Of a stretch of DNA of 64,000 bases, positions 1 through 8,064 are shown piece after piece. The stretch is from Butyricicoccus sp. OM04-18BH (GTDB taxonomy: Bacteria; Bacillota; Clostridia; Oscillospirales; Butyricicoccaceae). Under the pieces are notes generated by a model, which was not told the DNA's origin, did not search any database, and saw nothing but the letters and a program-made list of their open reading frames with translations. Positions within the stretch are counted from its first letter, which is position 1, and each line of letters opens with the position of its first letter. Location: the NCBI RefSeq assembly GCF_003481705.1, contig NZ_QULN01000007.1:1-64000 (forward strand), in the 5' to 3' direction. Position numbers and translations under genes: made by a program.

Positions 1-663
1 CCATCTGCGGATAGTGGCGGCGTGGTTTTTATATTTCTTGCCCGTGGACGCGATATAGCCGGAAAGCCGCTCAATGTAGTACGCCCATTTTTCGGGCAGC
101 TCCGCTTGCAGTTCGGAAAGCTCCGTATCAGTCAGAAATACATTCTCATATCTGCCATAGCTGCCGTCGATGGCTTGTCCCTTTAACTCTCCCTCTTTTT
201 CTAACTCTATATCTATCTCTTTCTTTATCTCTATCTCTGGTGGACGAATGTCGGACAAATGTCCGCCATTTGTCCGCGGCGGCAAAAGTGCCTTATTTTC
301 AAGCCTTGCGGCGCGTTTCCGTTCCGCTTCGGTAGAGGATTGACCGATCATCAGCTCGATGTCGGTCATATAAAGCAGCCCGCAGTCAAGCTGCTCCACA
401 AGCCCTAACTGCTGGAAGATGGCTAATGCCCGTTCCACCGTCCCGATTTGGTGACGGGTCAGCGTGGCTATCATCTGGGCGGTATAGGGGATATGCTCGT
501 CAAGCTGCAATCTGCCGCCATTTTTCAGCGATTTTAAGTACAGCTTCAAGAGGATATTGGAATACAAAATCCCGTCTTTCATGTCCTCCAACAGCACAAT
601 GGAATCGCTGTCGAAGAAGTTTTCTTTCAGTTTGAGGTAGTAATATTTGCGGTTATCTGCCAT
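1..663 (-). CDS. Replication initiator (phage replisome organizer N-terminal type), partial
   Basis: The gene runs off the left edge; about 220 N-terminal residues are visible. ATG at 663 follows a GGAGG site. The N-terminus (MADNRKYYYLKLKENF...) and winged-helix-like body match the replisome organizer/RepA-like proteins of clostridial mobile elements, which probably bind an origin and recruit helicase loader. It is clearly paralogous to the complete gene at 8925-9674, including an acidic EIEIxKEI tract in the middle. By analogy a DnaC-like gene should follow to the left. An iteron-like array lies inside the coding region. Role in replication is inferred from family and context. Confidence 0.75.
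   Translation of the reverse strand, partial: MADNRKYYYLKLKENFFDSDSIVLLEDMKDGILYSNILLKLYLKSLKNGGRLQLDEHIPYTAQMIATLTRHQIGTVERALAIFQQLGLVEQLDCGLLYMTDIELMIGQSSTEAERKRAARLENKALLPPRTNGGHLSDIRPPEIEIKKEIDIELEKEGELKGQAIDGSYGRYENVFLTDTELSELQAELPEKWAYYIERLSGYIASTGKKYKNHAATIRRW
186..277. repeat. Iteron-like repeats and purine tract inside repA (copy 1)
   Basis: On the minus strand three adjacent 11-bp units (GGACAAATGGC, GGACATTTGTC, CGACATTCGTC; 239-277) are followed by a long purine tract of repeated GAGATA-like hexamers (186-240). The same arrangement recurs in the second repA (9194-9288), with nearly identical bases in the iteron part. Iterons next to an easily melted repeat tract are what an origin inside a rep gene looks like; origin function is inferred. 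Confidence 0.5.
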
Positions 664-847
664 TGGCGGTGTCCTCCCTGTGTTTCCATCTCTTAGAGAA
701 ATACCGGGGGCAGAGGACGATAATCGCCCGGAAGCTCTGCTTGCAGCCGTGTGTGCAGCCCCGGCAAAGGTCATTGTAGGTAATACGGTTTCGGTGGTTG
801 AGGAAAAAGCTCCATTCCAACCGCCGCTTTTTGCTCATGCGTGGCAT
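653..847 (-). CDS. Small basic conserved mobile-element protein
   Basis: A 64-residue protein. ATG at 847 was chosen because an AAAGGAGCGAGAA ribosome binding site precedes it; the upstream extension of the frame is not supported. The sequence has four Cys (one C-x3-C pair) and many Arg/Lys, which suggests a small nucleic-acid or metal binder. Its stop overlaps the start of the repA at 663, so the two are probably translationally coupled. I recognise it only as a small protein often found beside repA in clostridial conjugative elements and know no function. Confidence 0.6.
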   Translation of the reverse strand: MPRMSKKRRLEWSFFLNHRNRITYNDLCRGCTHGCKQSFRAIIVLCPRYFSKRWKHREDTANGR

Positions 848-1021
848 TTCTCGCTCCTTTCTGCCGTTTCCGCTGGTATAAGCGGATAGGTCGGTAAAAA
901 TGTAGTTTCTCGGTGTCATTTTCGGGGATTTCCTGCGCTGTGCACCCCGTTTCAAAGGTGGGCAGTATTGCGGATAGGGTGCAGGGCATATCCCCGTTTT
1001 GGTATCGTTTCGGGGCGGTTT

Positions 1022-2641
1022 TTAACGCTCATGTTCGTGCTTTTTCTCTCTGTCTTTCTCGCCTTGCAGGATTTGAGAAAGATTGCTTTTCACGGTATGC
1101 AGCTCCTTGACACGGGCTCTTTTCTCCCGGTATTCGTTGTAATGGGCGTTCTTTTCGGCGGTAAGCCGCTCGATTTCCGCTTGCAGGGCTTTATGGCTTG
1201 GCAGCTTGGAAACGCCATGCGCCCGAAAATAACGGGTGGCTGCGTCCGCTATGATAAAATCGCTTTCGTGCCGTTCCCGGTAGGCGCTGCGGGCTTTTTC
1301 CGTTTTCTGCGCTTTCAGACCGTCACGGGCAGGCTTGGTCTTGGCATAGGCAAGCACCTGTGTCTGAAGCTCCTTTTTCTCCCGGATAGCAGCGTCCAGG
1401 GCTTTCAGCTTGGCGGTGCTGTCCTGTAAATCCGCATTGGCGGATACAAGGGCTGCGTCCAGCTCCTCCGGCGAATAGCCGTACTGCCCGTAGGCGGCAA
1501 CGGTAGCCGCCATTTGTTTCAGATTGTGGACTGCCGCCCAGCAATCATAGCCCGCGCCCTTTCCCTCCGCTCGCTTCGCTGCCCGGTCAACCATGCGCTG
1601 AATACCGTCCTTTTCCGGGGTGGTTTGGACAGCTTTTTTGCCCTGCAAACGCTCCCTTATGTTGCGGGGGTATTCGGGTACGGTTGCGGTCTGCTCGGCG
1701 GCTCTGTGGGCGTTCTGTTCCAAAAGGGCAAGAACGGCAGCGCGGTCAAAATCATCTCCCAGCTTGCGGGCGGTAATGGGCTTTGTCCTGTCCGGCGTGA
1801 GGTAGGATAGCCGCCCTCGGCTCTCCTTGACAGTCACGCCCTGTTGCAAGAGAACGGCGGCGAACTCGCCATAGCTTGCGGCAGAGGACAGCGCGGTGCG
1901 TATGGTCTGCCGCAATTTTTCCTTGTCTGTTTCAAACTTCGTGGGCTTGGCTGGCTGCTCCTCGGCTGGCAAGGCAGCAGCTTCCTTGTCCAGCTTTGCC
2001 TGCCCTTTCCGCTGCGCCCAATACTCACGCTCGGTAATGCGGTTTTTGCTGCCATGCAAAAGGTCGATTTGATAGAGATTTTCCCGGTGGCACAGCTCCA
2101 TGACTTCGGCTTTGAAGTATTCCATCGCCGCGTCTGTGCAGCGGTGTTTGCACCCGGTGCGGGTGTCTGCCGGTCTGTCCATGTAAGGCAGGAACGGAAC
2201 TTCCTCTATCCGCAGAGAATTGATAACGATATGCACATGGATATTGCCGCTGTGGTTGTGTCCGTCCGGGTGGGTGCAGACAATGGCTTGGTGTCCGGGA
2301 AACTGCTTCCGGCAAAATTCCTCGCCCAACGCCTGCGCCCGGTCTACGGTCAAACCGTTGTCCACCGCGTCCCGTGGGTCAAAGCTGATAATGTAGTGGT
2401 GGCTTTTTACATCTTCCCGCTTCTGGTTCTTCCCATAGCGGAGATTGGAGCGCATACAGGCAACGGCAAAATCCTCGTCGCCGCAGTTCAGCGTGGCTAT
2501 TCGATAGTCCTCCCTGAGCATGAGCCGCCCGTTTTCATCAAGGGTGGGCTTCATGGTAAACTCGTCATGTTCAAAGGTGAGGTACTGCTCGGCTGCGCCA
2601 TAATCCGCATTTTTAGAGCTGATATGTTTGAATGTTGCCAA
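1022..2641 (-). CDS. Relaxase/mobilization nuclease (MobP-like)
   Basis: About 539 residues. TTG at 2641 is favoured: AGGTAGG sits 8 bases upstream and the protein then begins ATFKHISSKNADY, as in related relaxases; GTG at 2650 overlaps the binding site. The relaxase signature is a cluster of histidines (HPDGHNHSGNIHVHIVIN, about residues 124-141) for the metal that cleaves oriT, with HxHxN-like spacing. The C-terminal half is long, charged and helical, as expected for the DNA-binding/accessory part. It overlaps the mobC end by 29 bases. Role: nick and pilot the element's own strand during conjugative mobilization. Confidence 0.85.
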   Translation of the reverse strand: MATFKHISSKNADYGAAEQYLTFEHDEFTMKPTLDENGRLMLREDYRIATLNCGDEDFAVACMRSNLRYGKNQKREDVKSHHYIISFDPRDAVDNGLTVDRAQALGEEFCRKQFPGHQAIVCTHPDGHNHSGNIHVHIVINSLRIEEVPFLPYMDRPADTRTGCKHRCTDAAMEYFKAEVMELCHRENLYQIDLLHGSKNRITEREYWAQRKGQAKLDKEAAALPAEEQPAKPTKFETDKEKLRQTIRTALSSAASYGEFAAVLLQQGVTVKESRGRLSYLTPDRTKPITARKLGDDFDRAAVLALLEQNAHRAAEQTATVPEYPRNIRERLQGKKAVQTTPEKDGIQRMVDRAAKRAEGKGAGYDCWAAVHNLKQMAATVAAYGQYGYSPEELDAALVSANADLQDSTAKLKALDAAIREKKELQTQVLAYAKTKPARDGLKAQKTEKARSAYRERHESDFIIADAATRYFRAHGVSKLPSHKALQAEIERLTAEKNAHYNEYREKRARVKELHTVKSNLSQILQGEKDREKKHEHER

Positions 2642-3011
2642 CAGCGTCACCTACCTTTCGCAGGACTTCAAACTTCAAGGCAGCAAGGTCAGAAATGGCG
2701 GCGCGGACTTCAACGGACAGGGCGTTGTATGGTGTGCCGTACTCGTTGAGGGCGCGGGCAATCTGATTGAGGTTGCCACCGATTTTTCCGTATTCGGCGG
2801 TCAGCCTGCCAACGGCGGACAACAGTTCATCATTGACCGGGGAAACGGTAACGATGGGGCGAATGGTCGCCCGTGTAATGGCTTGCCGGATAAATTCGGC
2901 TTGGCTCATGTCATAGTGTTTCAGCCGCTCGGTAAAGTCGGCGTATTCTTCCTCGGTCATGCGGGTTTTGACCACATGGCAGCGGTGGGGTGTGTTGTAT
3001 TTTTTCTTCAA
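2613..3011 (-). CDS. mobC: MobC-like relaxosome accessory protein
   Basis: 132 residues from a TTG at 3011 that has AAAGGAGG 7 bases upstream; an in-frame ATG further up lies in sequence that does not look coding. The N-terminus is a ribbon-helix-helix-like segment (VKTRMTEEEYADFTERLKHY) followed by the MobC-type helical region (GGNLNQIARALNEYG). Family role: binds oriT with the relaxase and opens the nick region. It directly precedes the relaxase, with overlapping frames, and follows a probable oriT hairpin. Confidence 0.8.
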   Translation of the reverse strand: MKKKYNTPHRCHVVKTRMTEEEYADFTERLKHYDMSQAEFIRQAITRATIRPIVTVSPVNDELLSAVGRLTAEYGKIGGNLNQIARALNEYGTPYNALSVEVRAAISDLAALKFEVLRKVGDAVGNIQTYQL

Positions 3012-3091
3012 GCGTTGACCTCCTTTCTCGCCCGACAGGGCGCATGAGCAGGGTTTGGGGAAGGCACTCCCCAACAAGATTTACCAAAGGG

Positions 3092-3119
3092 GCAAAACCG
3101 CAGATATGCGGATTTTGGC
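3092..3119. other. Inverted repeat upstream of mobC, candidate oriT
   Basis: Left arm GCAAAACCGCA (3092-3102) and right arm TGCGGATTTTGGC (3107-3119) pair almost perfectly around a 4-base loop. The position, about 80 bases upstream of mobC in a 430-base gene-free stretch, is where relaxosome elements carry oriT. No nick consensus is recognised, so oriT function is an inference. The remainder of 3012-3450 shows no convincing gene. Confidence 0.4.
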
Positions 3120-3450
3120 ACCGTGGTAGAATCTTGCTCTAAAAAACTACCGCTTTCCTCGGCGGCTCTGGTTTGCGGATATACTGGCTTGCTCCACCAA
3201 TATAGCGATTGCGGCGGCGTGTTCTGCCCGCTGTTCACCACTACAACGGTGAAAAGGGGGCGTTTTGGCAAACGCAGCGAAAATTTTTTTATTTTCCCTG
3301 TCTGCTCCCTACAACAATCCGGCGGTGTGGTTTGCCAAAGATTTTTGAAAATGGGCGCAAAAAAAGCAGTAAACCTTTTCAAGATTTACTGCTTATCTGC
3401 CGCTGTGATGGGCGGCGGTATTAAATTGTCAGCCGTTTTTCAAATGGAAT

Positions 3451-3861
3451 TTATCTGCAATCGCTTTCTTTCCGCTTTCCAATTCCTTTTCTGTAATCTT
3501 CCATAATCCTAACGCAATGATCTGCTATCTTTTGCATTCCGAGTTCTTCAAAAAAGGCAATTTGTATTTTCATCAGTTCTTCACAAACAGTCAACTTCTG
3601 CTCATCCATATTGCTAATAGCAAGCCATGGGAACGCTTTATATTTCTTAGTGTCCCCAATGAGAAAATTGTACCCTATCAACTCATTTTCACGGAAAACG
3701 AAATAGAATTGTGGGCCTGAACCTGGAACTGACTTTTCCATAATTTGCTGCATTGTTCTCACGCCGCCGTATGCCGGAAAAAAACCTATTCGCTCAAGAG
3801 CATTTAATATGTCAATCCTTTTATCTGTGGGTATGTCTCTATAATTGATAATCTGTTCCAT
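3451..3861 (-). CDS. Hypothetical protein, GNAT-like fold possible
   Basis: 136 residues from ATG at 3861 (GAGGGTAGAG upstream); an ATG 15 bases earlier is possible. Aromatic-rich with a central FVFRENELIGYNFLIGD segment, which reminds me of the beta4-beta5 region of GNAT acetyltransferases, but the acetyl-CoA motif is not visible. AT-richer than its neighbours and spaced about 440 bases from mobC, so it may be cargo rather than a conjugation gene. No function assigned. Confidence 0.55.
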   Translation of the reverse strand: MEQIINYRDIPTDKRIDILNALERIGFFPAYGGVRTMQQIMEKSVPGSGPQFYFVFRENELIGYNFLIGDTKKYKAFPWLAISNMDEQKLTVCEELMKIQIAFFEELGMQKIADHCVRIMEDYRKGIGKRKESDCR

Positions 3862-3918
3862 TTGCTCTACCCTCATTGAAGTTTAATTTGTCAGGCTCTA
3901 ATTATACAACTTTTCTGT

Positions 3919-4116
3919 TTAGCGGTCAAAGCGGAACTTCAACAGGCTTTCTATCAGTTGCCTGACGATATGCTCCTGCATATCCGTGTTAATCTGTCCG
4001 TCCATTTTCGCACAAGAGCGGACATATCCCGCATAATGGGATAGGACGGCGGCAACAGCTTCCGGGTCGCCCTCGCTTGCCTTAACGATTGTCTCATAGG
4101 GAAGTAGCTGGCTCAT
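3919..4116 (-). CDS. Conjugative-transposon helix-turn-helix protein
   Basis: 65 residues. The sequence (LPYETIVKASEGDPEAVAAVL, then HYAGYVRSC, ending LLKFRFDR) is typical of the short HTH proteins of Tn916-type elements that accompany a sigma-like gene. The start overlaps the end of the sigma-like gene by 23 bases, so the two are coupled. Such pairs regulate excision or transfer operons in Tn916; here that is inferred from similarity. Confidence 0.75.
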   Translation of the reverse strand: MSQLLPYETIVKASEGDPEAVAAVLSHYAGYVRSCAKMDGQINTDMQEHIVRQLIESLLKFRFDR

Positions 4117-4552
4117 AGGACAAACCCTCCAACTCTGCCCGTAGCCGCCGTAAAATCATCTGAATACGCCGCCCGGTTGTGTTGCCAGCCCGTCCATATC
4201 TCCGTCCAATCTCCCTATGCGTCAATCGTTGGAAGTAGTACAAGAAAATGATTTCCTGTTCCATCTGTGATAGTGCGGACAGGGCTGCGGCAAGCTCTGG
4301 ACTTTCCAAAAGCACCATCTGACCACAGACGAAAAGCGGATAGCTGGTCATGCCGGATTGCTCCGCAAAGTATTTATCTGTGGTACTGAATGGATAGTGT
4401 TTTTCTTCTATCAGATATTCAAGCGAGATTTCCCGCTTGCGGCGGCTCCGTATGCTCCGGGCTGCGTCTATGGCAGCGTGGCGAATAACAGTCTTGCAAA
4501 AGGCATCGTGTGTATGCCGGATATGTTCTTGATACTTTTCGTGTTCGGTCAT
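4094..4552 (-). CDS. Sigma-70 family-like protein of conjugative element
   Basis: 152 residues from ATG at 4552 with AAAGGGGG upstream. The C-terminal part (ALSQMEQEIIFLYYFQRLTHREIGRRYGR, then RRIQMILRRLRAEL) is a region-4-like helix-turn-helix; a typical region 2 is poorly visible. These proteins in Tn916-like elements act as element-specific sigma or activator proteins. It is translated with the downstream 65-residue HTH protein. Confidence 0.75.
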   Translation of the reverse strand: MTEHEKYQEHIRHTHDAFCKTVIRHAAIDAARSIRSRRKREISLEYLIEEKHYPFSTTDKYFAEQSGMTSYPLFVCGQMVLLESPELAAALSALSQMEQEIIFLYYFQRLTHREIGRRYGRAGNTTGRRIQMILRRLRAELEGLSYEPATSL

Positions 4553-4710
4553 GGAAAATCCCCCTTTCTGAATAATGGCAGAGGGCGGCAGCATCTTGTG
4601 CTGTCGCCCTCTTGATTACCGAACAGCAAAGACGGGCGGGGCTGTCAACGGCGGCGCATTTGCGCCGTTCATCTTGACCGTTGACAGGCTCGGCTGGGTT
4701 TGCTATCTGC

Positions 4711-5415
4711 TCACGGCAATTCACTCTCATTGATAGGAATTGCCTCAAGTTCCGTATTCAAATTGTTCCAATAAGAGCCGATATCCGCACTTGTGAAATA
4801 CTTAAAACCGCCTGCTGCTGACTTCAATTCGCCGTTTTTAACCCCATAGCAGGCGTAAATCAAATCGTAGCTTGTTCCATCTGAGAGGTTAAATCTAAAG
4901 CTGGTCACATCTGCTCCGGCAGTTTCCTCAGTCGTTTTGTCTTTTAGGGATAAGCCCTTGAACTTATCATACAGGGTCTTTATATCATTTTCAGCAACAA
5001 CTACTTTCTTTTCTGCTGATGCAGGCACTCCGTCATAGTGGTACATTTCAACGTTTTCGACATCTTCAACCTCAAATGGGAAGTCGATTTTGACAGGCTC
5101 ATAAGCAATGTTTATAGGTAACAGAAAGAGAGCTGTAAAAATTGCAATGATACAAAGAGCGATGGAAACGAGAACAGCAATCGTTATCTTTTTTCTGCCT
5201 CTCTGCTTTTCTTTTGCCTCATGGCGCATAATAACGCTTTCGCTTTCTTCGTGAAGAACATCTTCGCTCGTGTGAGAAAGCAATTTCTGATAAATTGCGT
5301 TACAGTCAGCACAGGCGTTCAAATGCTCTTTTACCATCTCTGCGCTTGCTTCGCTGCAAGCATCGTCAACATACAGCGGAAGAATATCTCGAACAATATC
5401 GCATTGTTTACTCAT
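4711..5415 (-). CDS. Anti-sigma factor with zinc-finger and one membrane segment
   Basis: About 234 residues from ATG at 5415 (GGATGG at 9 bases); the sigma gene's stop overlaps it as ATGAGTAA. The N-terminus carries an H-x3-C-x2-C zinc-binding anti-sigma motif (HLNACADC, about residues 30-37). One hydrophobic segment follows (ITIAVLVSIALCIIAIFTAL), then an extracytoplasmic domain of about 130 residues that probably senses the signal. Partner: the ECF sigma factor immediately upstream. Target signal unknown. Confidence 0.85.
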   Translation of the reverse strand: MSKQCDIVRDILPLYVDDACSEASAEMVKEHLNACADCNAIYQKLLSHTSEDVLHEESESVIMRHEAKEKQRGRKKITIAVLVSIALCIIAIFTALFLLPINIAYEPVKIDFPFEVEDVENVEMYHYDGVPASAEKKVVVAENDIKTLYDKFKGLSLKDKTTEETAGADVTSFRFNLSDGTSYDLIYACYGVKNGELKSAAGGFKYFTSADIGSYWNNLNTELEAIPINESELP

Positions 5416-5893
5416 GCTTTTCATCCATCCTTTCTTGAATTTTTAGCTTTGCACGATGATAAGTAACTCTCGCCCATGATTCTGTTTTTCCAAAAATTGC
5501 AGCGATTTGTGAAAAAGATAGTTCCCCGAATACGCGAAGCTGAAAGACTTCTTTGTATGGTTCTTCCAAACGGTGAAGAACGAGGTGTATGCGGAACGCC
5601 ATGTCAGAATCTGCAACTGAGTTCTCAACATTTTCATTTGATGGCAAGTCATTGATTTCACTCACATCAGCTACTCGCTGACGGCTTCGCATTTCATCAT
5701 GGTAAAGATTTTTTGCTATGGAGCAGAGCCATGTCAATTCATCTGACTTACCTTTGAATTGTGATGTTGTAGAAACAGCCTTATAGAATGTGTTCTGCGT
5801 GATTTCCTCTGCTATCTCACGATTTTTGGCAAGAGAAATAGTATACGAGTATACCTGTAAATAGTAGGCTTTATAGAGTTTTTCATAGTCCAT
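5408..5893 (-). CDS. ECF-type RNA polymerase sigma factor
   Basis: 161 residues from ATG at 5893; AAGGAGG lies 11 bases upstream, while ATGs at 5902 and 5920 are too close to, or ahead of, it. Region 2 (LYKAYYLQVYSYTISLAKNR, ITQNTFYKA) and region 4 (EEPYKEVFQLRVFGELSFSQIAAIFGKTESWARVTYHRAKLKI) are complete. It is coupled to its membrane anti-sigma factor. About 240 bases upstream hold no gene and presumably its autoregulated promoter. The regulon cannot be read from this window. Confidence 0.88.
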   Translation of the reverse strand: MDYEKLYKAYYLQVYSYTISLAKNREIAEEITQNTFYKAVSTTSQFKGKSDELTWLCSIAKNLYHDEMRSRQRVADVSEINDLPSNENVENSVADSDMAFRIHLVLHRLEEPYKEVFQLRVFGELSFSQIAAIFGKTESWARVTYHRAKLKIQERMDEKHE

Positions 5894-6165
5894 ACTTGTC
5901 ATCACCTCCTTCAGCTTCATAGGTTAGACGGAGAAATCGGAATTTCGTTACAAAGAAGTTTGAAATTTTTATACCTTTACGCTACTCTTGCTTTGTGCGG
6001 ACTATTGGTAGACGCGCATTAACGGCAAGTAAAGAGATTGCTGTGTCAGCTTGATATGTTCAAATGCTAATTAAGTATAGCATACAGCTATGAATTTTTC
6101 TATTGCGTTCCCCTGACTTCGGAATAGTGGCAGGGCTGGCTATCCTTGTTTTGCTTTGTGCTTCT

Positions 6166-6306
6166 CTACCGTACATGAGCATTGGAGCCCGGGTTATCCG
6201 AGCCGTAGCCCTCCAGCAGATTAACCACGCCCCACACGCCAAGGCCAGCACCGAGAGCAATAACGAGGGTCTGTAAAGTGTCGATTGCAGATGAGAAAAA
6301 TGCCAT
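6166..6306 (-). pseudogene. Truncated Maff2-family conjugation protein
   Basis: ATG at 6306 follows GGAGGCTTAT. The first 40 residues (MAFFSSAIDTLQTLVIALGA, then GLGVWGVVNLLEGYGSDNPG) are the small hydrophobic Maff2/TrbC-like subunit that follows virD4 in Tn1549-like elements. The frame then runs into unrelated sequence and stops at 6166 after only six more residues; the family is about 70 residues and ends with a second membrane helix. The remainder must lie beyond the inserted left element. Confidence 0.75.
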
Positions 6307-6341
6307 ATAAGCCTCCATTTCTCCGGGATTTTCCCGGTAAC

Positions 6342-6365
6342 AAAAAAGCCGCCCTTGCAGGCGGC
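6342..6365 (-). terminator. Intrinsic terminator between virD4 and maff2
   Basis: On the minus strand GCCGCC and GGCGGC arms enclose a 6-base loop and are followed by six T residues. It would stop or attenuate transcription after virD4. A second small palindrome (CCGGGA/TCCCGG) follows at 6323-6337. Confidence 0.7.
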
Positions 6366-6375
6366 AGGTTGCAAA

Positions 6376-6398
6376 CTTCGGGACACTTTGTCTCGAAG
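6376..6398. promoter_or_regulatory. Dyad site 1 (CTTCG-GACA...TGTC-CGAAG)
   Basis: A 23-bp imperfect palindrome with arms CTTCGGGACA and TGTCTCGAAG, three bases after the virD4 stop codon. Related copies lie at 23998, 25338 and 26361, all within the same conjugative scaffold. See the finding on ParB. Confidence 0.55.
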
Positions 6399-6401
6399 CG
6401 T

Positions 6402-7286
6402 TTATGCAAAGGCGTCTGGATCGTCGATGTCATCATAGTTGAGGATGTCCTCGTCCTCTTCCGTGAGCGCATCGTCCGGCACAGTCACCTCATACATCGT
6501 ACACGCCTCGTTCAGACCGGGCCGCCTGCGGCGGTTAATGAGCCTGTCGAGGTCAAAAGCGTTTTTCTGTTTATCGGCCTCCGCCGTATAACGGTAGTTC
6601 GGATGCCGTTTCAGATCATACTTGGGAGAGAAGAACGGGGGCAGGCCCCGAAGTTGCAAAATACATTTGTCTCCCGGCATGGTTGCAAGTTCGGCTGGGG
6701 TCATCAGTTCCCGGCCCAGCCGCTGGGTATTTTGACTGTAGCTTTCCGACTGGCCACGGGAACGGCTGTCGGTCTGCATACTGATTGTGGCCTTTCACAG
6801 CCAGTTTTCGGATATTTCCTTGATGGTGCTGGCTTCGCGGCCACCGAGGAACACCACGCTGTCCATGTTGCCGAGGATTGTCTCGGCGTGTTTATCGTAA
6901 ATGGCCTTGCATTGTGCCAACTGCTGATACAGCAGGCAAAGACTCACCTCGCGGGAGCGGATAACCGCGACCAGCTTTTCGAGCTGGGGAACCTGTCCCG
7001 TGTTGGCTGCCTCATCCCACAGCACCCGTACATGGTGCGGCAGGCGGCCACCGTGAACATTGTCCGCCCGTTCACACAGGAGGTTGAACATCTGCGAAAA
7101 AGCAAGCGCCACTAAAAAGTTGTAGGTCTGCGTGGTATCGGAAATGATGAAGAATACCGCTGTTTTCCGATCTCCGATGCGGTCAAGCTCCAATTCGTCA
7201 TAGGCCATGACTTTACGAAGCTGCGGGATGTCAAAGGGAGCCAGCCGCGCACCGCAGGAAATTAAAATGCTTTTTGCCGTCTTGCC
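6402..7286 (-). pseudogene. virD4: virD4/traG coupling protein, 3' part
   Basis: This is the C-terminal half of the VirD4-type coupling ATPase whose N-terminal part is at 22564-23516. Reading from the junction at 7286 gives GKTAKSILISCGARLAPFDI, then MAYDELELD, the VLWDEAANTGQ Walker-B region and LGGREASTIKEISENWL. An in-frame TGA (6795-6797) interrupts it where the family has Gly; the frame continues unchanged as KATISMQTDSRSRGQSESY and ends at 6402. Gene is therefore disrupted twice: by the transposon and by a nonsense codon. Confidence 0.88.
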
Positions 7287-7296
7287 AGAGACAAAT

Positions 7297-7302
7297 TGTC
7301 AA
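7297..7302 (-). promoter_or_regulatory. Outward -35 hexamer at the right end of the Tn4451-like element
   Basis: TTGACA, reading outward on the minus strand, ends 10 bases before the junction core at 7285-7286. In the integrated state no -10 stands 16-18 bases further. When the ends join in a circle, TATGCT (22553-22558) falls exactly 17 bases away, upstream of tnpX. Confidence 0.6.
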
Positions 7303-7332
7303 GGACTTTTTAATCAAATTCACATAAATCTA

Positions 7333-7372
7333 CAAAAAAGGTGCCAGAAGCACCGTATGGCTCCTGACACCT
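7333..7372 (-). terminator. Intrinsic terminator after the element's last gene
   Basis: Minus-strand stem AGGTGTCAGGAGC/GCTTCTGGCACCT pairs over 13 positions (two G-U wobbles) and is followed by six T residues. It ends the operon 7384-9674. Confidence 0.8.
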
Positions 7373-7383
7373 CGTTTGATAGA

Positions 7384-7749
7384 TTACATTTTTCCGTTCA
7401 GCAGGTCTTTGCAGAGATACGCATAGTCTGGCAGCTGGTTGATATATGGCTCCCAACGCCGCTTGATTTCGGCCAATTCCAGCGGGTCGGCTGCTTCCAG
7501 TGCATGATCGTTGCCCGTCATATACAAAACATCCATAGCAACATCATCCAAACACCTGTAACAGAGATCGGCGGCAGATTCGATTCTGATACCGGTATCC
7601 ACATAGACTGGATTTACACCAATCGTCAGCCAGACATAGCCTACCTTGTCCGACCAGAGCAGTTCAAAATCAGGGCTTTGCCGCAGATGTTCCGCAAAGA
7701 CTTCCTTTACTCGCTCAATTTCATGTTTCTCTTTTTCTGTGTAAAGCAT
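7384..7749 (-). CDS. Hypothetical mobile-element protein
   Basis: 121 residues from ATG at 7749, chosen because AAGGAGGACACGAAA precedes it. The sequence is acidic, with a Trp/Tyr-rich centre (WSDKVGYVWLTIGVNPVYVD) and a C-terminus rich in Tyr. It is the last gene of the transposon's replication operon and sits between tnpW and a strong terminator. I do not recognise the family. Confidence 0.6.
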   Translation of the reverse strand: MLYTEKEKHEIERVKEVFAEHLRQSPDFELLWSDKVGYVWLTIGVNPVYVDTGIRIESAADLCYRCLDDVAMDVLYMTGNDHALEAADPLELAEIKRRWEPYINQLPDYAYLCKDLLNGKM

Positions 7750-7826
7750 TTTCGTGTCCTCCTTGACAAAAACTTTGGTGCGTACCATCATCAGTTTAGC
7801 ACAAGGCGGCTTCGTTTATCAGTCTG

Positions 7827-8021
7827 TCACATCTGCTGAATTTCATTTTTGAGCATACGCTTGATTTTATCGCTCATGGTTTCTGTGCTGGTATTGCTGA
7901 AATGGACATGAACCTTGTAGGTTGTCTTACCGATTTTCTTTACCATCGCTGGCGTGTTTTCCGGCTCTCTGGACGCAGTAGCGGCGTCTGCCACCTGCAT
8001 AGTACGGGGTTCTCTGTTCAT
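7827..8021 (-). CDS. tnpW: TnpW family transposon protein
   Basis: 64 residues. The C-terminal half (KKIGKTTYKVHVHFSNTSTE, then DKIKRMLKNE) is the conserved core of the TnpW family first named in Tn4451; the N-terminal 25 residues are low-complexity. Function is unknown even in Tn4451. It follows the DnaC-like gene in the same operon, and together with TnpV and TnpX it types the element. Confidence 0.85.
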   Translation of the reverse strand: MNREPRTMQVADAATASREPENTPAMVKKIGKTTYKVHVHFSNTSTETMSDKIKRMLKNEIQQM

Positions 8022-8064
8022 GGCGCTCCTTTCTCCGAACGGGTCTGTGCCGCCCGGTAAAAAA

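Larger units (their letters stand above)
1..6186. mobile_element. Left mobilizable element (partial), inserted in maff2
   Basis: A block of minus-strand genes (ECF sigma/anti-sigma, conjugation-type sigma and HTH, mobC, relaxase, small basic protein, repA) ends abruptly at about 6184-6192, inside a maff2 reading frame. The maff2 protein is family-like up to an Asn-Pro-Gly and then changes to an unrelated tail that stops. I infer that this is the right-hand junction of a second element inserted in, or recombined with, the Tn1549-like scaffold. Its left end and its recombinase lie outside the window. The exact junction base is uncertain by several nucleotides. Confidence 0.5.

Noticed and set aside
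7288..7300. GAGACAAATTGTC as a fifth copy of the ParB-type dyad
   Set aside because: Only the inner core matches and it lies in the transposon end, where TTGACA of the circle promoter explains it better.
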